Assembly (NCBI GenBank): GCA_963806735.1
Contig: CAWEBE010000062.1
Location: 310,001-374,000, forward strand
Origin: CADEFX01 sp963806735
Lineage (GTDB): Bacteria; Pseudomonadota; Alphaproteobacteria; Rhizobiales; Hyphomicrobiaceae
DNA length: 64,000 nt
Reading direction: 5' to 3'
Shown here: in pieces, positions 27,996 through 36,759 of the stretch
Layout: each line of letters opens with the position of its first letter
Position numbering within the stretch: position 1 is the stretch's first letter
Notes under the pieces: generated by a model
Database searches by the model: none
Seen by the model: only the letters and a program-made list of their open reading frames with translations
Told to the model about the DNA's origin: nothing
Program-made: the position numbers and the translations under genes

Positions 27996-29048
27996 ATGAG
28001 CGCCGCCACGGCGAGTGCCGAATCGGACGGTGCGGCATATGCCGCAATCGAGCTGATCTATCATTCCTACCTGACGGGGCTGATCCTGATGCTGGCTTCC
28101 CGGGCGGGGGCGACGCGCGCCGCCGAGGTGGTGTTTCGGACGTTTCGGCGGCAGCAACTCGCGCGCTTTCTTCCCGGGCTGCAGAAGCTGGGTCTCAGCG
28201 AGCTTCCGCATGCTGTGGCTTGCGCCCAATACCACTACCTGTCCAATCAGGTTGGGGGCGTCAAGGTCGAGTACGTCTACGAGAACGATCGCAAGGCATG
28301 GGTGCGCTATCCGCCACCGCGCTGGATCTGGTCCGGCACCGCGATCTGCGGCATCCCGTCAGAAGTATCGCGAGCGATCCTGAGAGGATGGCACGCCAAC
28401 AATGGCGTCGTCCTCGGCAACCCGAGGCTAGGCTTCGTCTGCACCGGGCAGACGGTCGATGGGCAACCCGGGCTTGAAGGCTACTACAAGGAATGGGATC
28501 GCGATCTCGCACCGGAGGAGCGCTTGCAGTTCTCGCCTGGCGAGCGTTGTCCCCCGTTCCGGGCCGACCTTGCGCCACGGCTCCCGGAAGCGTCGTGGCC
28601 GGAGGAGCGCCTGCGCAAGGTTCTTCGCAATTACGCGATGGAATATATCACTTCGATTCTGCCGGAGACGATCGCGGTGCTCGGCCCGGAAGAAGGCGGC
28701 CATATCGCCGGAGCAGCTGCCCGGCTGGTGGGAATGCAGACCTTCGACGAGATCAAGGCTTTGTTGGGAGGCGTGGAGCTCGGAGCCAAAGGGTTCTCCG
28801 CCGCCTTCGCGCGTCTGGCGAGAGGTCAGGGCGACAACGCGGAGCTGCGGCTGGAAAGCACGGGAGCGACGGTACGCCAGACCACGTGGCGCTTGATGGC
28901 AGAGCGCGAGCCGCTCTCACCCGCCGTGTTCGACGCCTGGAACGAATTGTGGATCGGCGCGGCACTTGCGCACGACCGCTTCATGCGCGTGGACGTAACC
29001 GAGCGTCGCGACCGCGGCGATGCTTCCTGGTGCTGGCAGTTCCGTTGA
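27996..29048 (+). CDS. Conserved hypothetical protein, 350 residues
   Basis: No family recognised. AAGGAGC lies about 9 bases before the ATG at 27996. The protein is soluble-looking, with no signal peptide; one mildly hydrophobic helix lies near residues 22-42. Notable segments are 'KAWVRYPPPRWIWSGTAICGIPSEVSRAILRGWHANNG' (aromatic-rich, likely core), 'NPRLGFVCTGQTVDGQPGLEGYYKEWDRDL' and a C-terminal 'SPAVFDAWNELWIGAALAHDRFMRVDV'. These resemble the conserved core of an enzyme with a ligand pocket, but no catalytic motif is certain. Codon use is like its neighbours. It stands alone between lpdA and a convergent SDR gene. Confidence 0.7.
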   Translation: MSAATASAESDGAAYAAIELIYHSYLTGLILMLASRAGATRAAEVVFRTFRRQQLARFLPGLQKLGLSELPHAVACAQYHYLSNQVGGVKVEYVYENDRKAWVRYPPPRWIWSGTAICGIPSEVSRAILRGWHANNGVVLGNPRLGFVCTGQTVDGQPGLEGYYKEWDRDLAPEERLQFSPGERCPPFRADLAPRLPEASWPEERLRKVLRNYAMEYITSILPETIAVLGPEEGGHIAGAAARLVGMQTFDEIKALLGGVELGAKGFSAAFARLARGQGDNAELRLESTGATVRQTTWRLMAEREPLSPAVFDAWNELWIGAALAHDRFMRVDVTERRDRGDASWCWQFR

Positions 29049-29062
29049 GTTCGCAGGCCCGC

Positions 29063-29866
29063 TTAGCTCGCCTTGCCCACCTGTGTCACCGCGCCGCCAG
29101 TGGCCGTGCGCCCGCCGTCGATCACGTACTGCGCGCCGGTAATGCCGCTGGCGAGGTCCGAGCACAAGAACACCACAGTGTTCGCGATCTCCTCCGGCGT
29201 CGAGTAGCGGCCGAGCGGAATGGCCGTGGTATAGCGCTTGCCGACATCGGCGGGGTCGTTCGGATTGATCTGCGCTTCGACCGCATGGATCATGCGCGTG
29301 TCCACGGGGCCGGGACACACCGCATTGACGCGAATGCCGAGGCGCGCGTTCTCGCCGGCCACTGCCTTCGTCAGTCCGACCACCGCGTGCTTGGAGGCGA
29401 CATAGGCCGGCATGTTGGGCGAGCCGACCAGGCCGGCAATCGAGGCCGTATTGACGATGGCACCGGATTTCTTGGCGATCATCACCGGCAGGACATAGCG
29501 CAGTCCCAGGAACACGCCTTTGACGTTGACGGCGAGCACCTGGTCGAACATGGCTTCGTCGTACTCGGCGGTCGGCGCGAGCTTGCCCTCGATGCCGGCG
29601 TTGTTGAAGAAGCAGTCGATCTTGCCGTAGGCGTCCAGCGTGGCTTTCACATAGGCCTGCACGTCGGCCGATTTGGTGACATCGGCCGTGACGGCCAGCG
29701 CGTCGCCACCCTGCTGCTTGATGGTCCCGGCCGTGCGCTCGGCTCCAGGCCCGTCGCGGTCCACCACCACGACTTTGGCCTTGTATGAGGCAAAGGCCAG
29801 CGCTGTGGCGCGCCCGATGCCGTTGCCGGCGCCTGTGATCAGCGCAACCTTGCCATTGAAGTCCAT
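29063..29866 (-). CDS. Short-chain dehydrogenase/reductase (classical SDR)
   Basis: 267 residues. Cofactor motif 'VALITGAGNGIGRATALAFA' (TGxxxGIG); 'VVDRDG', an acidic residue after beta-2 that favours NAD(H); 'NNAGIEG'; catalytic Ser in 'IVNTASIAGLVG' and Tyr-x3-Lys in 'PAYVASKHAVVGLTKAVAGE'; 'VNAVCPGPVDTRM'; and C-terminal 'CSDLASGITGAQYVIDGG'. It is a classical SDR of the 3-oxoacyl/cyclic-alcohol dehydrogenase type; the substrate is unknown. Two GMC oxidoreductase genes lie nearby on the opposite strand, which would suit alcohol or sterol-type oxidation, but the link is only positional. Confidence 0.88.
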   Translation of the reverse strand: MDFNGKVALITGAGNGIGRATALAFASYKAKVVVVDRDGPGAERTAGTIKQQGGDALAVTADVTKSADVQAYVKATLDAYGKIDCFFNNAGIEGKLAPTAEYDEAMFDQVLAVNVKGVFLGLRYVLPVMIAKKSGAIVNTASIAGLVGSPNMPAYVASKHAVVGLTKAVAGENARLGIRVNAVCPGPVDTRMIHAVEAQINPNDPADVGKRYTTAIPLGRYSTPEEIANTVVFLCSDLASGITGAQYVIDGGRTATGGAVTQVGKAS

Positions 29867-29965
29867 GGGGCTCCTCCGCCGCGTCCGTTTTTATACAAAC
29901 TGCCTCGAGCTTACAGGCATCGGCCCTCCTGTCGAGCCTTGCCAGGCCGGGCGAATGTATCGGGA

Positions 29966-30116
29966 CTAGAGCAGGATCGCTTCGGATTGAATCACTTTTC
30001 CAATCGGGGGACGTCTCGGCCGAAGCGTGAATCCTGCTCTACACCTAGGTTTTAGAGGGCGATTCACGCCTCACATGGAAGCGGCAGTGCTTCCATGTGA
30101 GGCGATCGCGCTCTAG
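29966..30116. repeat. Two-hairpin intergenic repeat, unit 1
   Basis: Hairpin 1 pairs AGAGCAGGATCGCTTCGG with CCGAAGCGTGAATCCTGCTCT. After ACACCTAGGTTTT, hairpin 2 pairs GCGATTCACGCCTCACATGG with CCATGTGAGGCGATCGC, with GGAAGC/GCTTCC at the loop. Both hairpins end in (G)CTCTAG-like termini. Confidence 0.85.
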
Positions 30117-30192
30117 GCATCAGGTCGTTCGCGCACCGTTCCCGCTCGCATGACTGTCTTGATTTGGCTACGGTCATCGGCCAAACGGGGCA

Positions 30193-30333
30193 CTAAAGCA
30201 GGATCGTTTCAGATGGAATCGCCTTGGCGATCCATCTGGAGCGTGAATCCTGCTCTACACTTAAGAGTTTAGAGTGCGATTCACGCCTCATATGGAAGCC
30301 GCAGTGCTTTCATATGAGCCGATCGCGCTCTAG
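30193..30333. repeat. Two-hairpin intergenic repeat, unit 2
   Basis: Same layout and orientation as unit 1, about 77 bases further on. The arm CACATGG/CCATGTG of unit 1 reads CATATGG/TCATATG here, a paired change that preserves the stem, and the tip of hairpin 1 is a different but still self-complementary sequence (AGATGGATCGCC-like arms). Confidence 0.85.
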
Positions 30334-30356
30334 TCGGTGTGAGGGGGAGTAAGCGT

Positions 30357-32138
30357 ATGCCGCGCCTCGGCCGGTCGGCCGCTGAGATACGGCAGGAATA
30401 CGATGCTGTGGTGGTCGGTTCCGGCTACGGCGGCGGGGTCACCGCCTCCCGCTTGGCGCGCATGGGCTTCAAGGTGGCCGTGCTCGAGCGCGGTCGCGAG
30501 TATTTGCCCGGAGATTTCCCCACCGACCTGCTCGGCGCTCAGAGCGAGACGCAGATATCCGGCGCCGGCAAGCGTATCGGCTCGCGCACGGCGCTGTTCG
30601 ACATGCGGCTCGGTCGCGACGTGCATGTGATGCTCGGCTGCGGCCTTGGCGGCACCTCGCTGATCAACGCCAACGTGTGTCTTACCCCTGATCCGCTGGT
30701 GTTCGAGGACGACGTCTGGCCCGACACCCTGCGTGCAGATCATTGGCTCAATGTCGGCTTCCATCGTGCTCGTGAGATGCTCGCGCCCGAGCCGCTGCCT
30801 TTGAAATCCAATCCGTTGAAGCTGCAGGCTCTGGAGACTGCGGCCAAGTCGTTCGGGCGGCGCGCCGAGCGCGTGCCCCTGCATATTGCATTCAGCGAGC
30901 GCACGAATGCAGCGGGTGCCCTGCAGGCAGCTTGCACGCAGTGCGGCGACTGTATGGGCGGCTGCAATGTCGGCGCGAAAACGACGGTGCATTCGACCTA
31001 CCTGGCGGATGCGGCCAATCACGGGGCGGAGATTTTCACGCACACGCTCGTGCGCGCTGTCGAGCCCGGTGGCGAAGGTCGCTGGCGCGTCGTCTATGCG
31101 CGTCAGGACCGCCACGACGCGGTCGTGCCGGTACGCGCCGTCAGCGCCCGGCACGTGATCCTGGCCGCTGGAACGCTCGGCTCCAGCGAGATCCTGCTGC
31201 GCTCGCGCGAGCGCGGTCTTCGCGTTTCCGATCAGCTTGGCAAGCGGTTCTCGACCAACGCTGACTCCATCGCCTTCGGTTACAACAACAAGGTGCCCGT
31301 GAACGCGGTCGGCGTCGGCCATCCTCCGCGCAAAGACACCCCGCGTCCGGGGCCGGCCGTGGCAGGGCTCATCGACTTCAGGCGTCGCCCTGACCCGCCC
31401 GACCGCATCGCCGTCGTCGAAGCCGCCGTGCAGAGCTCCGTGGCCGCGCTGCTGCCGTTCGTCATGCCGTTGGGTGCTGTCGCCGGTGTCTCGACGGAAA
31501 AGGGCTTCGCCAGCTTCCTCGCCGAGGCGCAACGCGCCGCCCAAAGCCTCGTTCAGGGCGCCTATTCCGGCGCCGTGCACAACACGCAGGTGTTTTTCGC
31601 GGTAGGTCACGATGGCTCGGCCGGAGAGCTGGCATTGCAGGGTGATCAGGTCGCCATTTCGTGGCCGAACGCGCTGCAGAACCCGGTCTACGAGCGCATC
31701 CACGCGACCTTGGGCAAGGCCGTTGCCGCCACCGGCGGCACGTACGTGCCCAACCCCCTCAGCGGCCGCTTGCTCGGCGGCAATCAGGTGACGGTCCACC
31801 CCCTTGGCGGATGCGGCATGGGGCAGGACCGCAGCACGGGCGTGGTGGACCACGCCTGCCGTGTGTTCGACGCCGATCCGGCCAGATCATCCGATGCCGT
31901 GCATGCAGGGCTCTACGTCATCGACGGCTCGGTGATGCCGCGCTCGCTCGGTGTTCACCCGCTTCTCACCATCACGGCGCTGGCCGAGCGCGCGATGATC
32001 CTGCTGGCGCGCGCTCATGATCGCGAGCTGTCGGCCGATCCGATGCCGGGCGCACCGCAGCGTGACTTCCGCGGTCCGGCAGCGCCCGAAAGGAAGCCTG
32101 GCATGGTCGCGCGCATGCTGGGACGCAAGACGTCCTGA
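30357..32138 (+). CDS. GMC family oxidoreductase (cholesterol-oxidase-like)
   Basis: 593 residues. FAD Rossmann motif 'YDAVVVGSGYGGGVTASRLARMGFKVAVLERG' at the N-terminus; flavin-contacting 'LGCGLGGTSLINANVCL'; an 'ACTQCGDCMGGCNVGAKTT' cysteine cluster; 'VILAAGTLGSSEILLRS'; and the C-terminal 'VHPLGGCGMGQD...LYVIDGSVMPRSLGVHPLLTITALAERAM' with the GMC-type His near the flavin. This arrangement is that of the cholesterol-oxidase/long-chain-alcohol branch of GMC enzymes; the CxxCxxxC cluster hints at an Fe-S or electron-transfer role in this branch. No signal peptide. ATG at 30357 has GGGGGAG upstream. The next gene is a homologue 30 bases away, so they form an operon. Confidence 0.88.
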   Translation: MPRLGRSAAEIRQEYDAVVVGSGYGGGVTASRLARMGFKVAVLERGREYLPGDFPTDLLGAQSETQISGAGKRIGSRTALFDMRLGRDVHVMLGCGLGGTSLINANVCLTPDPLVFEDDVWPDTLRADHWLNVGFHRAREMLAPEPLPLKSNPLKLQALETAAKSFGRRAERVPLHIAFSERTNAAGALQAACTQCGDCMGGCNVGAKTTVHSTYLADAANHGAEIFTHTLVRAVEPGGEGRWRVVYARQDRHDAVVPVRAVSARHVILAAGTLGSSEILLRSRERGLRVSDQLGKRFSTNADSIAFGYNNKVPVNAVGVGHPPRKDTPRPGPAVAGLIDFRRRPDPPDRIAVVEAAVQSSVAALLPFVMPLGAVAGVSTEKGFASFLAEAQRAAQSLVQGAYSGAVHNTQVFFAVGHDGSAGELALQGDQVAISWPNALQNPVYERIHATLGKAVAATGGTYVPNPLSGRLLGGNQVTVHPLGGCGMGQDRSTGVVDHACRVFDADPARSSDAVHAGLYVIDGSVMPRSLGVHPLLTITALAERAMILLARAHDRELSADPMPGAPQRDFRGPAAPERKPGMVARMLGRKTS

Positions 32139-32168
32139 CCGGCGGCACGGTCTTGGGGGAGATGAGCC

Positions 32169-35100
32169 ATGCGCCTGGCGCGTGAACTGGATCAGATGCA
32201 GTCGCGATACGACGCAATCGTCGTCGGCTCGGGCTACGGTGCCGGCGTCGCCGCGTCCCGGCTCGCGCGCATGGGCTTTTCCGTTGCCGTGCTCGAGCGT
32301 GGACGCGAGTTCGCCATTGGCGAGTTTCCCGATACGCTGCCCGAGGCGTTGCAGGAGTGCCAATACCGCTTCGAAAACTCTCACCACGGCAAGCGCAACG
32401 GTCTGTTCGAGCTGCACTACGGCCGCGACATGCACGTGCTGGTGGGTTGCGGGCTCGGCGGCACCTCGCTGATCAATGCCAATGTCTCGCTGCCGCCCGA
32501 TCCGCGCGTGTGGGAGGATCCGCGCTGGCCGCCCGAGTTGCTTGCCGACGACATGCTGGAGGAGGGCTTCGCGCGTGCCCGCCGCATGTTGCGACCTGTG
32601 CCCTATCCCGGCAAGGTTTCCCTCGACAAGCTGGCGCGATTGAAGGAGGCGGCGGAGGCGCTGGGCTCCGAGCTCACGCATCCGCCCATCAACGTCGCCT
32701 TCGAGGACGGGCCGAACGCCGCCGGCGTTGTGCAGCCCGCCTGCACGTTGTGCGGCGATTGCTGCTCCGGCTGCAACGTCGGATCGAAGACCACGGTGCA
32801 GATGACGTACCTGCCTGACGCCGCAAACCACGGCGCTGAGATCTTCACCGACGCCACCGTCCGCTTCCTGCGCAAGGAGGCCGAGGGCTGGCGCGTATTT
32901 TACACGCCGACCTCTCAGCGCCGCGATGGCTTCCGCTCGCCCGAGCGCTCGGTATCGGCGCGCATGGTTGTGCTGGGCGCCGGCAGTCTTGGCTCAACGG
33001 AGATCCTGCTGCGCTCGCGCGAGCAGGGATTGGCTGTCTCGGACCGGCTCGGGCACGGCTTTACCGGCAACGGCGACGTGCTCGCCTTCGCCTACAACGG
33101 GGAGCGGCCGGTCAATGCTGTTGGCGTCGGTGTCCCGCCAAAGGCCGAAGTGTCGCCGCCGGGACCGTGCATCGCCGGCGCCATCGATCTGAGAGGCTCG
33201 ACGGCCCTGGAGGACGGCATGATCATAGAGGAAGGCGTGCTGCCTTCCGGGCTGGCCGAGATCCTGCCGGCGACCTTCCACGTCGGAGGCCAACTGTTCG
33301 GCAAGGATACCGACAGCGCGTACCTGGATGAATTCCAGGAGGCCGCCCGTCGCGTCAAGAGCACCCTGCTCGGATCGTGGCGCGGCGCCATGCACAACAC
33401 CGCGACCTATCTCGTCATGGCGCACGACGACGGCAAGGGGCGGCTCGACCTGGATGACGACCGCATCAGGGTGAACTGGCCCGATGTAGCACGCCAGCAG
33501 GTGTTTGCGCGCATCGAGGAGAAGCTGCTGCAGACCTCCGCCGCTAACGGCGCCACCTACATCCGCAACCCTATCCAGAACACGTTCCTCAGCAAAAACC
33601 TTATTACGGTGCATCCGCTCGGCGGCTGCGGCATGGGCCGCGACGGCACGCGCGGCGTCGTCGATCATGCTTGCCGCGTCTACGACACCAGTCCCGGCGC
33701 CGATCCCAAGGCCGTGCACCAGGGTCTCTATGTCTGCGACGGCGCTGCCATCCCGCGTCCGGTCGGGGTCAATCCACTGTTGACCATTACCGCGCTGGCC
33801 GAGCGCGCCATGATGCAGGTCGCCACGGATCTGGAGAAGACGCTCAATGATGCACCGAAGCCCGATGCGGCGCGGCGTACGCTGCCGGCACCGCCATCCG
33901 CACCCACCGGCTTGGCGGCTTTGGCGAAGTCGCTTCGCTTTCACGACTTGATGCGGGCCGGAACTGACTTGCTCTCCACGCTCAAAGTCTCCGTGGCTGG
34001 TGGTGCGAGCGAGGCCTCTGCATCAGCCGCGATGGCGGACACCTCGGCAGCGGGTGTCGAGTTCACCGAGCGCATGGTCGGCTACATTTCCGACCGCGGT
34101 GCCGATCACGCGGCAGCGGCAGCGGCCGGTCGGACGGCCGGAAACGAGCTCAGCTTCACTGTCACCGTCCGCATCGCCGATGTCGATCGCTTCGTCAGCG
34201 ATCCGGCGCATGCTGGCACGCTCACCGGCACGGCCCATTGCGCGGCCTTGTCGCCCGAGCCGCTCGACATCAGCAACGGCGTGTTCCGACTGATGCGAAA
34301 ATCCGAAGAGCAGATCGAGACACGGCTGTTCGAATATCTCATGACGCTCAGCGCTCGCGATGGCAGCAGCTATGCCTTCAAAGGCATCAAGTATGTACAT
34401 GACGACCGGCGGCTCGATCTCGTGGCGGACACGACGACGCTGTTCGTGGAGCTGGTGGAGAGCGGCGGAACGGGCAACAAGGCGCGCGGCGTCTTGAAGA
34501 TCCGGGCGGCCGATTTTGCCAAGCAGGTGCGTACGCTCAAAGGCACCGGCGGCCGATCGCAGCTCGAGCGCACCAATGCGGTTGCCAAGTTCGGGGCCTT
34601 GTTCGCCGGCCAGTTGTTCGACATCTACGGTGACATCTTTGCGCCCGTCCGCCGCTACAATCCGAACCGGGCCCGCAAGAAGCGCGGCCTGGCGGTCGGC
34701 GAGCCCACCGTGCACACCTTCACGACGGCCGACGGCAAACGCCTGCAACTGACCCGCTACAACGGCGGCAACAAAGGTCCGCTGCTCTTCTCGCATGGCC
34801 TCGGCGTCTCGAGCCTCATCTTCCGCATCGATACGATCGACACCAACCTGCTCGAGTACATGTATGCTCGCGGCTATGACTGCTGGCTGCTCGACTTCCG
34901 CGCCAGCATTGATCTCCCTTATGCCTCCGAGCTATGGACGGCCGACGATTGCGCCAGGTACGACTATCAGCCCGCCGTCGATCTGATGCGCAAGGAGACC
35001 GGAGCGGACAGCGTGCAGGTGGTCGCGCACTGCTTCGGCGCCACGACATTCACTATGGCGATGCTCGGCGGTCACCTGAGCGGCGTGCGGTCTGCCGTGA

Positions 35101-35765
35101 TCTCCCAGATTTCCACCGACGTGATCGTTCCCTGGTTCCCGCAGCGTCTCTTGGCATATCTGCGTGCTCCCACTCTCTTCAGCCTGCTTGGCATCAAAGC
35201 CGTGAACGCGCGGGCAACGACCGAGCAGGGCATCATCAACCGCCTTGTCGATGGTCTGATCCGAATCGCGGTACCCTTCCAGCGCGAGGAGCGGTCACGC
35301 AACGCCACGTCCAATCGCATCACGGCGCTCTATGGCCAGCTCTACGAGACCGACCAGTTGAACAGCACCACGTTCGAGGCTGGTCTGCCGGAGATGTTCG
35401 GCGAGGCCAATATCGCCGCCTTCAAGCAACTGGCGTTGATCGCGCGGCGCACGACGATCGTGGAGGCCGACGGGCAGGACACCTACCTGCCCAACCTGGA
35501 TCGGATGGCCCTGCCGGTCTGCTTCGTCCATGGCGCTGAGAACGCCTGTTTCCGGCCGGACAGCACGGCTCGGACGCTGGCCAGGCTGTCGAAACATAAC
35601 GGCGCCCACCTTTACGAGCGCCACGTCATCCCCGACTACGGGCATATCGACTGCATCTTCGGCAAGACGGCCGCGACGGACGTTTACCCGCACATGCTTG
35701 CGCACTTGGATAAGACCGCAGATCCGTTAGAAAAGAGTGCCAGGACACCGGCGGACGTGGGTTAG
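32169..35765 (+). CDS. GMC oxidoreductase fused to alpha/beta hydrolase (1198 residues)
   Basis: Residues 1-560 form a complete GMC oxidoreductase closely resembling the preceding gene ('YDAIVVGSGYGAGVAASRLARMGF', 'GCGLGGTSLINANVSLPPDPRVW', 'CTLCGDCCSGCNVGSKTT', 'HPLGGCGMGRDGTRGVVDHACRVYD', 'LYVCDGAAIPRPVGVNPLLTITALAERAM'). A linker (about 560-625) is followed by a beta-rich domain (about 629-840: 'GVEFTERMVGYISDRG', 'GTLTGTAHCAALSPEPLDIS', 'LVADTTTLFVELVE'). An alpha/beta hydrolase occupies 865-1190: oxyanion 'LLFSHGLG', nucleophile elbow 'VVAHCFGATTF' with Cys955, 'CFVHGAENACFRPD' and 'PDYGHIDCIFG' with the expected His. Cys instead of Ser resembles dienelactone hydrolases and PHA synthases. 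ATG at 32169 has GGGGGAG upstream. The substrate is unknown; sterol or long-chain alcohol/ester is an inference. Confidence 0.87.
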   Translation: MRLARELDQMQSRYDAIVVGSGYGAGVAASRLARMGFSVAVLERGREFAIGEFPDTLPEALQECQYRFENSHHGKRNGLFELHYGRDMHVLVGCGLGGTSLINANVSLPPDPRVWEDPRWPPELLADDMLEEGFARARRMLRPVPYPGKVSLDKLARLKEAAEALGSELTHPPINVAFEDGPNAAGVVQPACTLCGDCCSGCNVGSKTTVQMTYLPDAANHGAEIFTDATVRFLRKEAEGWRVFYTPTSQRRDGFRSPERSVSARMVVLGAGSLGSTEILLRSREQGLAVSDRLGHGFTGNGDVLAFAYNGERPVNAVGVGVPPKAEVSPPGPCIAGAIDLRGSTALEDGMIIEEGVLPSGLAEILPATFHVGGQLFGKDTDSAYLDEFQEAARRVKSTLLGSWRGAMHNTATYLVMAHDDGKGRLDLDDDRIRVNWPDVARQQVFARIEEKLLQTSAANGATYIRNPIQNTFLSKNLITVHPLGGCGMGRDGTRGVVDHACRVYDTSPGADPKAVHQGLYVCDGAAIPRPVGVNPLLTITALAERAMMQVATDLEKTLNDAPKPDAARRTLPAPPSAPTGLAALAKSLRFHDLMRAGTDLLSTLKVSVAGGASEASASAAMADTSAAGVEFTERMVGYISDRGADHAAAAAAGRTAGNELSFTVTVRIADVDRFVSDPAHAGTLTGTAHCAALSPEPLDISNGVFRLMRKSEEQIETRLFEYLMTLSARDGSSYAFKGIKYVHDDRRLDLVADTTTLFVELVESGGTGNKARGVLKIRAADFAKQVRTLKGTGGRSQLERTNAVAKFGALFAGQLFDIYGDIFAPVRRYNPNRARKKRGLAVGEPTVHTFTTADGKRLQLTRYNGGNKGPLLFSHGLGVSSLIFRIDTIDTNLLEYMYARGYDCWLLDFRASIDLPYASELWTADDCARYDYQPAVDLMRKETGADSVQVVAHCFGATTFTMAMLGGHLSGVRSAVISQISTDVIVPWFPQRLLAYLRAPTLFSLLGIKAVNARATTEQGIINRLVDGLIRIAVPFQREERSRNATSNRITALYGQLYETDQLNSTTFEAGLPEMFGEANIAAFKQLALIARRTTIVEADGQDTYLPNLDRMALPVCFVHGAENACFRPDSTARTLARLSKHNGAHLYERHVIPDYGHIDCIFGKTAATDVYPHMLAHLDKTADPLEKSARTPADVG

Positions 35766-35810
35766 CTCGTTCGTTGGCCAAATACAGAACGGAACGCAAA
35801 GAAACGGACA

Positions 35811-36059
35811 ATGGCTCAAGGCAAGCAAACGCGGCGTGATAGGCTTTCGACAGGCTCGGCCAGTCTGACGGCTCAGCGTGAGGCCCTCTTGCGGCGCCTC
35901 AGGGAGCTGGATGCCGCCGCGAAAGCCAAACCCGGATACCGGAGCGCGCTCATCCTGCTCAACCGGAAATTTCGCGCCGCTGGTCCGGCCGCCAGGCTCG
36001 GGATCCTGCAGGCGGCCAGCTTCATGGTGAACGTGCTCGAGCGCTTGCCACTCATATAA
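35811..36059 (+). CDS. Small hypothetical protein, 82 residues
   Basis: Basic, mostly helical by composition ('LTAQREALLRRLRELDAAAKAKPGYRSALILLNRKF', 'ARLGILQAASFMVNVLERLPLI'). No signal peptide and no recognised domain. It begins 45 bases after the GMC-hydrolase fusion on the same strand; the ribosome site is weak. Base composition is like the neighbours. A terminator-like hairpin follows at 36210. It could be a real small gene or a chance frame; the absence of a better overlapping frame favours real. Confidence 0.5.
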   Translation: MAQGKQTRRDRLSTGSASLTAQREALLRRLRELDAAAKAKPGYRSALILLNRKFRAAGPAARLGILQAASFMVNVLERLPLI

Positions 36060-36209
36060 GCGCAAGTTGAGCACTGATACCGTCAACAAGGGATAATCGA
36101 GGAGAGATCGTTTTTCCTGACGTTTCCCGGCCACCCTGCGGCACAATCCTGAACGACAAGGATGCCGCCCCGCCGGCACACTGTGAGCGGGGAAATTCGC
36201 AGGGTACGG

Positions 36210-36237
36210 AGCGGGGCCTTGCGCCCCGCTGTTGTTT
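36210..36237 (+). terminator. Terminator-like hairpin
   Basis: AGCGGGG pairs with CCCCGCT around CCTTGCG, followed by GTTGTTTAT. It lies between the 82-residue protein and the YggT-like gene and probably ends the GMC operon transcript. Confidence 0.65.
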
Positions 36238-36287
36238 ATCGGACAACTCGCCGCCTGTCGGGAACGCGGAGCCACTGAGCCCAGCCC

Positions 36288-36596
36288 ATGACGGCCAGCC
36301 AAAGCTTCATCACTCACTGGTATTTCCATGTGCCCAATCTGATCATGGTAGCCCTGATCTACGCCTTGATCGGTCGCTGTATTCTGTCGCTCATCTTCGG
36401 TTGGCACAGCGACAGGGCAATCATGCGCGTTTTCAGCCGCGTCACCGATCCGGTCGTGAAGGCAGTCGGCGCCATCACGCCGAGGATCGTTCCGACTGGA
36501 CTGCTCATCGTTTTTGCAGTCGGCTGGTTGTTCGTGGCTCGCGTGGCGCTTTTCTTCGGACTGGCAGTGATGGGCGTGCGACCGGTGTTGAGCTAG
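36288..36596 (+). CDS. YggT-like small membrane protein
   Basis: 102 residues with two hydrophobic segments (about 14-36 and 68-92). 'FSRVTDPVVKAVGAITPRIVP' resembles the conserved 'xxTDPxLxPxRRxxP' loop of YggT-family proteins, which sit in the inner membrane and are of uncertain function (cell division or osmotic roles have been suggested in other bacteria). The stop codon TAG at 36594-36596 is supplied by the CTAG at the edge of the composite repeat, so the native C-terminus may have been altered when the repeat arrived. Confidence 0.6.
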   Translation: MTASQSFITHWYFHVPNLIMVALIYALIGRCILSLIFGWHSDRAIMRVFSRVTDPVVKAVGAITPRIVPTGLLIVFAVGWLFVARVALFFGLAVMGVRPVLS

Positions 36597-36756
36597 TGTG
36601 ATGATCGAGAAATTTGCCCGAATTTGCTGCTTGGCTCTTAGCGAATTTCTCGATCTGAATCACACTAGCATCATGTACTTGCTAGTGTCCTTTCGATCGC
36701 GAAGTTCGTCGAAACTCGCAGCAACCATTGAACGAACTTCGCGATCGGGGCACTAG
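36593..36756. repeat. Composite two-hairpin intergenic repeat, copy 2 (inverted)
   Basis: Unit B 36593-36668, a 13-base spacer 36669-36681 (CATCATGTACTTG), then unit A 36682-36756. It is the reverse complement of the copy at 14427-14591, including the spacer. The left end supplies the stop codon of the YggT-like gene and the right end stops 3 bases before the ATG of the next gene. Confidence 0.9.
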
Positions 36757-36759
36757 CGC

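Larger units (their letters stand above)
29867..30356. other. Repeat-filled intergenic region between the SDR and GMC genes
   Basis: 490 bases without a gene. Two tandem copies of a two-hairpin repeat occupy 29966-30333, leaving about 100 bases on the left (SDR promoter side) and a strong GAGGGGGAG ribosome site at 30339-30347 on the right. Confidence 0.8.

Noticed and set aside
30330..31853. Long open frame on the minus strand opposite the first GMC gene
   Set aside because: It mirrors a well-supported GMC oxidoreductase; the antisense translation is rich in Arg/His/Gly/Ala with no motif, as expected from third-position G+C bias.
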